A stretch of DNA of 64,000 nucleotides from Chryseolinea lacunae (lineage in GTDB: Bacteria > Bacteroidota > Bacteroidia > Cytophagales > Cyclobacteriaceae). A program made the translations under genes and the position numbers. Each line of letters starts with the position of its first letter. The stretch's first letter is position 1. The DNA is taken from the NCBI RefSeq assembly GCF_016735595.1, contig NZ_JAERRB010000003.1, positions 485,401 to 549,400 on the forward strand, read 5' to 3'. Positions 47,365 to 54,532 of the stretch are shown one piece after another. Below the pieces are notes generated by a model that was not told the origin of the DNA, did not search any database, and saw only the letters and a list, made by a program, of their open reading frames with translations.

Positions 47365-49974
47365 ATGGCCACAACCACGAGCACAGTAGAAACCCCGTTG
47401 ATGAAACAATACAACGCCATAAAGGCGAAGCACCCCGGAGCACTCCTGCTCTTCAGGGTGGGCGACTTTTATGAAACCTTCGGCCAGGATGCCGTGGCAG
47501 CCAGCAAGGTGCTCGACATCGTGCTCACCAAACGCGGCGCCGGCTCGGCTTCGGAAACGGAACTGGCGGGCTTTCCCCACCACTCCCTCGACACGTATCT
47601 GCCCAAGCTTGTGCGCGCCGGTCATCGCGTGGCCATCTGCGACCAGCTGGAAGATCCGCGTTCGGTGAAGGGCATTGTGAAACGTGGCGTCACAGAATTG
47701 GTCACGCCCGGCCTTTCGTTCAACGACAACGTGCTGGAGCGCAAGCAAAATAATTTTCTCGCGTCGGTGTTTGGCAACAAAGACAGCTGTGGCATTGCCT
47801 TCCTCGATGTGTCGACCGGCGAGTTCTATGCCGCCCAGGGAAATGAGAATTATGTTTTGAAACTCATTCAGGGATTTGCACCGTCGGAAATAATTTTCAG
47901 CAAAGGAACACGTGTGCACTATGAAAGTCTGTTCCGCGATCAATACAGCATCTATGCGCTCGACGATTGGGTTTTTGCATTTGATTATGGCTACGAAAAA
48001 CTGATCAATCAATTCAAGACCGCTTCGGTGAAAGGCTATGGCATCGACGGCATGGGCGAAGCCGTGATTGCCGCAGGCGCCATTCTGCACTATCTGGAGG
48101 AAACCGAACACAAAGACACGTCGCACATCGCCACCATATCGCGCATCGACGAAGACAAGTTTGTGTGGCTCGACAAGTTCACTATCCGCAACCTCGAGAT
48201 CGTGCACTCGCAACACGAAGGCGGCGTGCCCCTCATCAACATACTCGATCGCACGTTCACACCCATGGGCTCGCGCCAGCTGCGCAAGTGGATGATACTT
48301 CCCCTCAAAGAAAAAGCTGCCATCGACGAACGTCTGGCGGTGGTGGATATTTTTTATAAAGATCAAAGCCTTGCCGACAGCATCATCGAACCGTTGAAGC
48401 AGATCTACGACCTGGAGCGCCTCATCTCTAAAGTCGCTGTGAACCGCATCAATCCGCGCGAGATGTTGCAACTGAAACGATCGCTCAAATGCATTGTGCC
48501 CATCAAACAAATTCTGGAAGCGCAAACATCGCCCGCACTAAAAAAACTGGGCGAGCAACTCAATTTTTGCGAAGCCCTGCTCGCAAAAATTGAACTCGAA
48601 TTGCGCGAAGATGCACCGCTCAACATTCACCAGGGCGGCCTCATCAAAGAAGGCATCGACGCCGAACTTGACGAGTTGCAGAAAATTGCTTTCTCGGGCA
48701 AAGACTACCTCTTGCAGATTCAGAAACGCGAGGTGGAACGCACGGGCATCAACTCGCTGAAAATATCCTACAACAAAGTGTTTGGCTACTACCTCGAAGT
48801 GAGCAACGCCAACAAGGACAAAGTGCCCAACGATTGGATTCGCAAGCAAACGCTGGTGAATGCCGAACGCTACATCACCGAAGAACTTAAAGTATACGAA
48901 GAAAAAATTCTTCACGCCGAAGAGAAACTCGGTGTGATCGAGCAACGCATTTTCCTTGCGCTCATTCAGGAAGCCATGAAATTTGTTCCGCACATTCAGC
49001 AGGATGCGCGCGTGCTGGCCCAGCTGGACTGCCTTGTTTCGTTTGCCCTCACGGCCCGTGCCAACCGCTATGTGAAACCGGAGATCAACGAATCGCTCAC
49101 GCTCACCATCACGGCGGGTAGACACCCCGTGATTGAAAAGCAATTGCCCGTGGGCGAATCGTATGTGCCCAACGACATTTTGCTCGACAGCGAAAAAGAA
49201 CAGCTGCTCATCATCACCGGTCCCAACATGGCCGGTAAGTCGGCATTGCTTCGCCAAACGGCGCTCATCGTGCTGATGGCGCAAATGGGCAGCTTTGTGC
49301 CGGCCGATGCCGCCGTGATCGGCATTGTAGACAAAGTGTTCACACGCGTGGGCGCATCCGACAACCTGTCGCGAGGCGAATCGACTTTCATGGTGGAGAT
49401 GACGGAAACGGCGAGTATCCTCAACAACCTCAGCGAGCGCAGCCTCATTCTCATGGACGAAATTGGTCGCGGCACCAGCACCTACGACGGTGTGTCTATT
49501 GCCTGGGCCATTGTGGAATACCTGCACAATCACAAAGACTGCAGACCGAAAACTTTGTTTGCCACACACTATCACGAACTGAATCAGCTGGCCGAAGACC
49601 TGGTGCGTGTTCGGAATTTTAATGTGTCGGTGAAGGAAGTGGGCGACCGCATCATTTTTATGCGCAAGCTAAAAGAAGGGGGCAGCGAACACAGCTTTGG
49701 TATTCACGTGGCGCAGCTGGCAGGCATGCCCAACAAGGTGGTGTTGCGGGCAAACGAAATTCTTCATTTCCTGGAGAAGGATAAGCACAAAAACGAAGGC
49801 CGTGCAAAAATTCAGGATGCACCAAAGCCCACGCCGCAAATGAGTCTGTTTGTGACCGACCCACGCTTTGGCGAAATACAGGAACTGTTGGCCAAGGTAG
49901 ACATCAACACCGTGAGCCCCGTAGAAGCTTTGCTGAAGCTCAACGAGGTGCTGACGGCCTTGAATAAAAAATAA
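47365..49974 (+). CDS. mutS: DNA mismatch repair protein MutS
   Basis: An 869-residue mismatch-recognition ATPase. The mismatch-binding F-x-E is F35-Y-E37 in GDFYETF. Core and clamp domains follow, and Walker A is GPNMAGKS at 619-626, with STFMVEMTETASIL and LILMDEIGRGTST downstream. Start ATG 47365 (ATTTSTVETPLMKQYN) is preferred to the TTG 9 bases upstream. The C-terminal ~70 residues (PTPQMSLFVTD) include a clamp-interaction-like QMSLF segment. Confidence 0.97.
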   Translation: MATTTSTVETPLMKQYNAIKAKHPGALLLFRVGDFYETFGQDAVAASKVLDIVLTKRGAGSASETELAGFPHHSLDTYLPKLVRAGHRVAICDQLEDPRSVKGIVKRGVTELVTPGLSFNDNVLERKQNNFLASVFGNKDSCGIAFLDVSTGEFYAAQGNENYVLKLIQGFAPSEIIFSKGTRVHYESLFRDQYSIYALDDWVFAFDYGYEKLINQFKTASVKGYGIDGMGEAVIAAGAILHYLEETEHKDTSHIATISRIDEDKFVWLDKFTIRNLEIVHSQHEGGVPLINILDRTFTPMGSRQLRKWMILPLKEKAAIDERLAVVDIFYKDQSLADSIIEPLKQIYDLERLISKVAVNRINPREMLQLKRSLKCIVPIKQILEAQTSPALKKLGEQLNFCEALLAKIELELREDAPLNIHQGGLIKEGIDAELDELQKIAFSGKDYLLQIQKREVERTGINSLKISYNKVFGYYLEVSNANKDKVPNDWIRKQTLVNAERYITEELKVYEEKILHAEEKLGVIEQRIFLALIQEAMKFVPHIQQDARVLAQLDCLVSFALTARANRYVKPEINESLTLTITAGRHPVIEKQLPVGESYVPNDILLDSEKEQLLIITGPNMAGKSALLRQTALIVLMAQMGSFVPADAAVIGIVDKVFTRVGASDNLSRGESTFMVEMTETASILNNLSERSLILMDEIGRGTSTYDGVSIAWAIVEYLHNHKDCRPKTLFATHYHELNQLAEDLVRVRNFNVSVKEVGDRIIFMRKLKEGGSEHSFGIHVAQLAGMPNKVVLRANEILHFLEKDKHKNEGRAKIQDAPKPTPQMSLFVTDPRFGEIQELLAKVDINTVSPVEALLKLNEVLTALNKK

Positions 49975-49980
49975 TGATTG

Positions 49981-51231
49981 CTATTTAGCGCGGGGAGGAC
50001 CCTTGCGGAAGTTACGGCGCTTCTTGTTGAACGATCCGTTTCCTCCTCCTCCGCCATTTCCACCACCACCACTGCGCTTGGCCCGTGGCTCGTAGGCCGG
50101 TCCTGCGCCGATGGCTTCGGGCAAAGGAAGCTTGGGAATAGTGTCGCCAATCAGGTTTTCGATGCTGTAGAATTTTCCCTGATCTTTTTCATTGATGAAG
50201 GTGATGGCCGTTCCCGTGGTTTCGGCGCGGGCCGTGCGACCCACACGGTGAACATAATCTTCCGGATCGGGCGGCACATCATAGTTGATCACCATGCTGA
50301 TGCCTTCCACGTCTATGCCGCGCGACAACACGTCGGTGCCGATGAGCATGTTCACTTTCTTGTTTTTGAAGGCGCGCAGAATTTCTTCGCGCTCGGTTTG
50401 ATCAAGGTCGGAGTGAAACGCTTTGGCGCCTAGCCCGGCCCGTTGAAAGGCAATGTCCAGTTTCTTCACCGTTTCTTTGGTGGAGGCAAAAAGAATCACG
50501 CTGTTCCACGTGTTGGTGTTGAGTACGTGTTTGATGAGGGCTGCCTTCTGGGCGTCGTAAACCACGTAGGCCTGTTGCAAAATGCCCGCGGCCGGTTTGG
50601 CGATGGAGATGTTTATTTCTTTGGGCTGATTCAGAATTTTGGTAGCCAGTGTGCGGATCTTCGGCGGCATGGTGGCCGAGAACAAAACCGTTTGGCGGTC
50701 TTTGGGAAGATAGTTGATGATCTTCACGATGTCGTCATAAAAACCCATGTCGAGCATGCGGTCGGCTTCGTCCAGAACCAAATGTTCCAAATGGTCGAGC
50801 ACAATTTTGCCGGTGGCCAGCAGGGCAATGAGGCGCCCCGGTGTGGCGATGATGATGTCTGCACCTTCTTCCATGGCGCGACGTTGTTGGTCCCACGTGG
50901 CACCGTCGCCACCACCATATACCGATATGGAGCTAACGCCCACGAAGTAGCCAAACCCTTCGACCTGTTGATCGATTTGCTGGGCCAGTTCGCGCGTAGG
51001 TGCAATCACCAGCGTGTTCAGATGTCGCTTTTCGGCGTGGATGATTTTGTTGAGTATAGGCAACAGGTAGGCGGCCGTTTTTCCGGTGCCGGTTTGCGCG
51101 CAGGCAATCAAATCATGTCCTTCGAGAATGATGGGAATGGCTTGCTCCTGAATGGGTGTAGCGTTGTTGAAACCCATGGACGAAAGCCCATCTAAAAGTT
51201 TCTCGTCAAATTTAAATTCCTGAAAAGTCAA
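49981..51231 (-). CDS. DEAD-box ATP-dependent RNA helicase
   Basis: A 416-residue RNA helicase. Motifs Q (ATPIQEQAIP), I (CAQTGTGKTAAYLLP), II (VLDEADRMLDMGF), III (SATMPPKI) and VI (HRVGRTARAE) are all present. A C-terminal tail rich in Gly, Lys and Arg (SGGGGNGGGGGNGSFNKKRR) binds RNA. It begins at TTG 51231; the frame upstream runs only 12 codons to a stop and has no ATG, so TTG is the best start. It is a candidate partner of RNase G in RNA decay. Confidence 0.93.
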   Translation of the reverse strand: MTFQEFKFDEKLLDGLSSMGFNNATPIQEQAIPIILEGHDLIACAQTGTGKTAAYLLPILNKIIHAEKRHLNTLVIAPTRELAQQIDQQVEGFGYFVGVSSISVYGGGDGATWDQQRRAMEEGADIIIATPGRLIALLATGKIVLDHLEHLVLDEADRMLDMGFYDDIVKIINYLPKDRQTVLFSATMPPKIRTLATKILNQPKEINISIAKPAAGILQQAYVVYDAQKAALIKHVLNTNTWNSVILFASTKETVKKLDIAFQRAGLGAKAFHSDLDQTEREEILRAFKNKKVNMLIGTDVLSRGIDVEGISMVINYDVPPDPEDYVHRVGRTARAETTGTAITFINEKDQGKFYSIENLIGDTIPKLPLPEAIGAGPAYEPRAKRSGGGGNGGGGGNGSFNKKRRNFRKGPPRAK

Positions 51232-51350
51232 AGGGAGATAGTGTTTTGCTGTTTGAATAATTTCATTTTAAAAAACCGGCGGCTGGCCAAATCGATTTGT
51301 TTCTACCGGAGCATGCAACGTGATTCTGATGCTTTGTTTTTTTAATCGTG

Positions 51351-51387
51351 CTTTATAAAAAAAGTAGCGGCCTGAAAAACAGGCCGC
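51351..51387 (-). terminator. Terminator of the first desaturase
   Basis: GCGGCCTG, AAAAA loop, CAGGCCGC: 8-bp stem, followed on the minus strand by TACTTTTTTTATAAAG. It lies just after the stop codon at 51393. Confidence 0.8.
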
Positions 51388-51392
51388 GCCTT

Positions 51393-52331
51393 CTATACCA
51401 TATTTACTTTTTCGGCTTCGTATTCTTTTCGAAGCTCGGCAGCCTCCTGCTTGTTCTTCGAGTGTTTGATGTGCTTCGGCACTTCCTTCAAATCCCAGAT
51501 AAGGCCTACGGCTGCGAAGCTTCTCAGAATGTAGTAGGTGATGTCGATCTCCCACCAGAAAAATCCCTGGCGCGCCGCCACTTCATAGTAGTGGTGGTTG
51601 TTGTGCCAGCCTTCGCCCATGGTGAGCAATGCCAGCCATACGCTGTTGCGCGACTCATCGTGCGACTCGTAGCGTTGTGTGCCGAACTTGTGCATGATGG
51701 AGTTGATCGAGAACGTGGCGTGATAGAGAATCACGGTGCTCAAAAAGAATCCAATAAAAAGAGACGAGAAGCCCGCCGAGGTAAACATCGCGAGAATGCT
51801 TCCGCCGTTCACGATGCCACCGAGGGCCATGACCACCAGCGCAAGGATGGTGGGTGGAACCAGGTAGTGTTTGTTCAGCCAAACCAGTTCGGGATATTTG
51901 GCATAGTCGCCAATCACTTTATAGTCGGTTTCTTTGAAGTCGGGACCAACGATCCAGCCGATGTGCGAATACCAGAAACCATAGATCTTCATGGAGTGAG
52001 GATCGGCCGGTGTGTCGCTGTGGCGATGGTGATGGCGGTGATGAGCAGCCCACCAAAGGGCGCCTTTCTGTGCTGTGGTTTGCGACATGAATGCAATCAC
52101 GAACTGAAACCAGCGCGAGGTCTTATAGGACTTGTGAGCAAAATAGCGGTGATATCCTCCGGTCACCCAAAACATGCGGGAGAAGTAGAGGAAAGCGCAA
52201 ACGATCCAATCGAACATCGTTGCGCCGGTGAAGAGCGCTCCCAGAGGAAGCAGGTGGACACCCGCAAAGGCAATCTCCTGTGCGAGAATCGGTTTTCTCC
52301 GTGCTTCCGGTGATAATGTTGAATTTGTCAT
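51393..52331 (-). CDS. Acyl-CoA (stearoyl-CoA-type) delta-9 desaturase
   Basis: A 312-residue integral membrane di-iron desaturase that adds a cis double bond to acyl chains. The three histidine boxes are present: H61-RYFA-H66 with neighbouring K, HHRHHH at 97-102, and HNNHH at 243-247. Four hydrophobic segments flank the boxes. The substrate may be acyl-CoA or phospholipid. It is divergent from the sigma factor gene with 210 bases between the start codons, and has a TACCTTTG promoter element. Confidence 0.93.
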   Translation of the reverse strand: MTNSTLSPEARRKPILAQEIAFAGVHLLPLGALFTGATMFDWIVCAFLYFSRMFWVTGGYHRYFAHKSYKTSRWFQFVIAFMSQTTAQKGALWWAAHHRHHHRHSDTPADPHSMKIYGFWYSHIGWIVGPDFKETDYKVIGDYAKYPELVWLNKHYLVPPTILALVVMALGGIVNGGSILAMFTSAGFSSLFIGFFLSTVILYHATFSINSIMHKFGTQRYESHDESRNSVWLALLTMGEGWHNNHHYYEVAARQGFFWWEIDITYYILRSFAAVGLIWDLKEVPKHIKHSKNKQEAAELRKEYEAEKVNMV

Positions 52332-52396
52332 ACCGACTAAACCAAAAAAGAGGGAAACAAGTGCGTTAAAAAATCAATAGTTCAAGTGCCAGGCTG

Positions 52397-52404
52397 CAAA
52401 GGTA
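52397..52404 (-). promoter_or_regulatory. -7 element TACCTTTG for the first desaturase
   Basis: On the minus strand TACCTTTG matches TAnnTTTG. It would start transcription near 52391, giving a leader of about 60 bases. One arm of the inverted repeat (52410-52420) lies directly upstream, where the -33 region would be. Confidence 0.5.
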
Positions 52405-52409
52405 ATGCA

Positions 52410-52519
52410 TTCGGCGAGATGGTTCCGGAAAGATTTTTAGAAACCCCGGCAAACAACTGTATGGTAGCGAATTATCTCGCCGAAAACACGGATAATCGTG
52501 GTGTGTTATCGGCGATAAC
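52410..52519. promoter_or_regulatory. Operator-like palindromic cluster
   Basis: An 11-bp perfect inverted repeat (TTCGGCGAGAT at 52410-52420 and ATCTCGCCGAA at 52474-52484) and a palindrome GTTATCGGCGATAAC at 52505-52519. TTATC/GATAA half-sites occur at 52472-52476, 52491-52495, 52506-52510 and 52514-52518. The palindrome abuts the sigma gene -7 element and one repeat arm abuts the desaturase -7. A regulator binding here could control both genes. The regulator is not identified. Confidence 0.6.
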
Positions 52520-52523
52520 GTCG

Positions 52524-52531
52524 TATCTTTA
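52524..52531 (+). promoter_or_regulatory. -7 element TATCTTTA for the sigma factor gene
   Basis: TATCTTTA fits TAnnTTTR and ends 10 bases before the ATG at 52542. There is no TTTG at the -33 distance; the palindrome at 52505-52519 occupies that region. Confidence 0.45.
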
Positions 52532-52541
52532 CTACCATTTT

Positions 52542-53162
52542 ATGAGCCGCGACCAAGCCATCACTCTCTATCAACCGATGCTCCACGCTATCGCCTACAA
52601 CATTGTGCGATGCAAGGAGGATGCGGAAGACATTGTGCAGGAAACTTTCCTGAAATGGCTGAGCCTCGGTCCCAAGAAAGTTGAGGACACGCGGGCCTAT
52701 CTCATCAAGGCTGTGCGCAACAACTGCCTCAACCACATCAGCACCCTGCGTCACAAAAAAGAAGAGCTGCTTAACCAGCACACCATTGCCGAAATCATTG
52801 GCCGATTCAAAGAAACCAGCTTTGCCCACCTCGACCTCGATGTGGAGCTCGACAAGGCCATGAAAGTGCTACACACCAAACTTGAACCGCTGGAACGGGC
52901 TGTGTACTTATTGAAGGAGGTATTCGACTTCGACTACGAAGCCCTTCAGGAAACACTCGACAAGAAGAAAGACCACTGCCGCCAACTGCTGTGCCGCGCC
53001 AAAAAGAAGCTTAGCGACGAGACAGCCAAACTCAATTTCGAACTGCCCGACACCTCCAAGCTGATGGACAGCTTCCGGAAAGCCTGCGATTTCGGAAACG
53101 CCGCCGACCTCATTCAAGAGCTCAAAAACGACGTTTCTGCAGCCCCTCAAAAGAAATCGTAA
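52542..53162 (+). CDS. ECF-type sigma-70 family RNA polymerase sigma factor
   Basis: A 206-residue extracytoplasmic-function sigma factor. Region 2 is DAEDIVQETFLKWLSL, which binds the -10 element and core polymerase; region 4 includes YEALQETLDKKKDHCRQLLC. A ~50-residue C-terminal tail extends past region 4. The start at 52542 is chosen because region 1/2 begins there; the frame extends 52 codons upstream without conserved sequence. No anti-sigma factor gene lies beside it, unusual for ECF genes; the neighbours are two desaturases. Confidence 0.87.
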   Translation: MSRDQAITLYQPMLHAIAYNIVRCKEDAEDIVQETFLKWLSLGPKKVEDTRAYLIKAVRNNCLNHISTLRHKKEELLNQHTIAEIIGRFKETSFAHLDLDVELDKAMKVLHTKLEPLERAVYLLKEVFDFDYEALQETLDKKKDHCRQLLCRAKKKLSDETAKLNFELPDTSKLMDSFRKACDFGNAADLIQELKNDVSAAPQKKS

Positions 53163-53272
53163 TATTTTTATCAAAATCTGTCACAAAACGAGTTTCATCT
53201 TGTCTTGCAGTAAAACCCCCAGTGGTTTTGTAGATCTTTGTTGAACTTTTTAAAAAACCTAAAACATTTTTC

Positions 53273-54043
53273 ATGACCGTCATTCTGATCTTCTTCATAG
53301 CACATTGGTATTTGTCCCTTTTCTTCCAGACATTTTTCCTCCACCGCTATGCCGCGCACAAGGCCTTTACGATGAGCCCTTTTGCGGAAAAGGTAACGTT
53401 CATCCTCACGTGGATTTTTCAGGGAGCAAACTACCTTAGCGCCTACGGCTATGGCGTGATGCACCGCATGCACCATGCGTATGCCGACACCGAAGACGAT
53501 CCCCACTCGCCTAAATACGACGAGACCATCTGGAACATGATGTGGAAAACGAAAACCATCTATTCCGACATTGCAAACCGCAAGCTCGTTCCTGAAAAGC
53601 GTTTCACCGAAGGCGTGCCCACCTGGGAAGCTTTCGACAAATTTGCCCGCTCGTGGCCGTCCAGAATTTTCTGGGCTGCTATCTATATCAGTGTATACGC
53701 TGTTTATGCCAACCATTGGTGGCTGTGGCTGTTGTTGCCCATCCAATTTTTGATGAGCCCCGTTCATGGTGCTGTTATCAACTGGTTCGCACACAAATAC
53801 GGCTACAGAAACTTTGAAGTAGGCGACACGTCCAGAAACTTCCTGCCATTCGATTTTCTGATGATGGGCGAAAGCTATCACAACAACCACCACAAAAACG
53901 GTTCGCGTGCAAACTTCGGCGGCATCCGCTGGCACGAAATTGACCCGACCTACATTGTGATAAAAGTATTGCACAAGCTTGGCGCCGTTCAAATTGTGCG
54001 CTACAAAGAAATCAAAATGGAAAATGTGAAGAAGGCGGCATAA
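53273..54043 (+). CDS. Fatty acid desaturase
   Basis: A 256-residue membrane desaturase with histidine boxes H24-RYAA-H29, HRMHH at 64-68 and HNNHH in GESYHNNHHKNG near residue 205. It is shorter than the first desaturase and only distantly similar, so it is not a recent duplicate. It follows the sigma factor gene by 110 bases on the same strand and may be co-transcribed or directly controlled by that sigma factor. Confidence 0.92.
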   Translation: MTVILIFFIAHWYLSLFFQTFFLHRYAAHKAFTMSPFAEKVTFILTWIFQGANYLSAYGYGVMHRMHHAYADTEDDPHSPKYDETIWNMMWKTKTIYSDIANRKLVPEKRFTEGVPTWEAFDKFARSWPSRIFWAAIYISVYAVYANHWWLWLLLPIQFLMSPVHGAVINWFAHKYGYRNFEVGDTSRNFLPFDFLMMGESYHNNHHKNGSRANFGGIRWHEIDPTYIVIKVLHKLGAVQIVRYKEIKMENVKKAA

Positions 54044-54065
54044 GCCTTTCATGTGAATGATATTG

Positions 54066-54097
54066 AAAGAGGTTGTCTGTGAAGACAACCTCTTTTG
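54066..54097 (+). terminator. Terminator of the second desaturase
   Basis: A perfect 12-bp stem AAAGAGGTTGTC/GACAACCTCTTT with a 6-base loop, then TGTTTTTAG. It lies about 20 bases after the stop codon. Confidence 0.8.
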
Positions 54098-54460
54098 TTT
54101 TTAGATATTTCTATGCTAACAACGATCTCAAGAACCGAGGTGACAGACAGATCATTGTCAATCAAGCGCCACTGTTGAAAATCAGTGAGAGTACTCTGTA
54201 CCCTTCAAAAGGTTATCTACTCGTGTTGGTCTGCGTTGAAGGAAGGCAAGCATGCTGCATGACGGACGCGATGGATAATCGTGTTATAATGTTGCATGAG
54301 CAGGTGTACTTCCAAGATGGTACTTTTTTTGATTGTGGCTAGGATCGTTTTTATGGGGACCTCGCCATGAAGACACTCGTACATCCTTGTGATTGCGACT
54401 TCTGAAATTATCGCATTAGTGGACTCATTCGAAACGAACTCCATCAACGGGCACAAATGA
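54098..54460. other. Gene-free stretch, no supported coding sequence
   Basis: About 360 bases between the desaturase terminator and the OmpA-gene terminator. It appears lower in GC than the surroundings. Short frames exist on both strands, but none has a plausible start, a known domain or codon use like its neighbours. The minus-strand frame 54217-54588 has a helix-rich stretch (AIISEVAITRMYECLHGEV) faintly like a helix-turn-helix fragment; I do not call it a gene. Confidence 0.5.
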
Positions 54461-54488
54461 AGAAGGCCACTCAAACAAGTGGCCTTCT
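54461..54488 (-). terminator. Terminator of the OmpA gene
   Basis: A perfect 11-bp stem (AGAAGGCCACT/AGTGGCCTTCT) with a 6-base loop, 44 bases after the OmpA stop. The T-rich tail on the minus strand (TCATTTGTG) is weak, so termination may be partial. Confidence 0.65.
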
Positions 54489-54532
54489 GTAATATCGAAT
54501 CAAGATGATTTAAACCGGGAATCTCTGCTCCC

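Noticed and set aside
47296-48525. Minus-strand open frame (409 codons) opposite mutS
   Set aside because: Shadow of mutS, which has every expected motif; the composition of the translation is artefactual.
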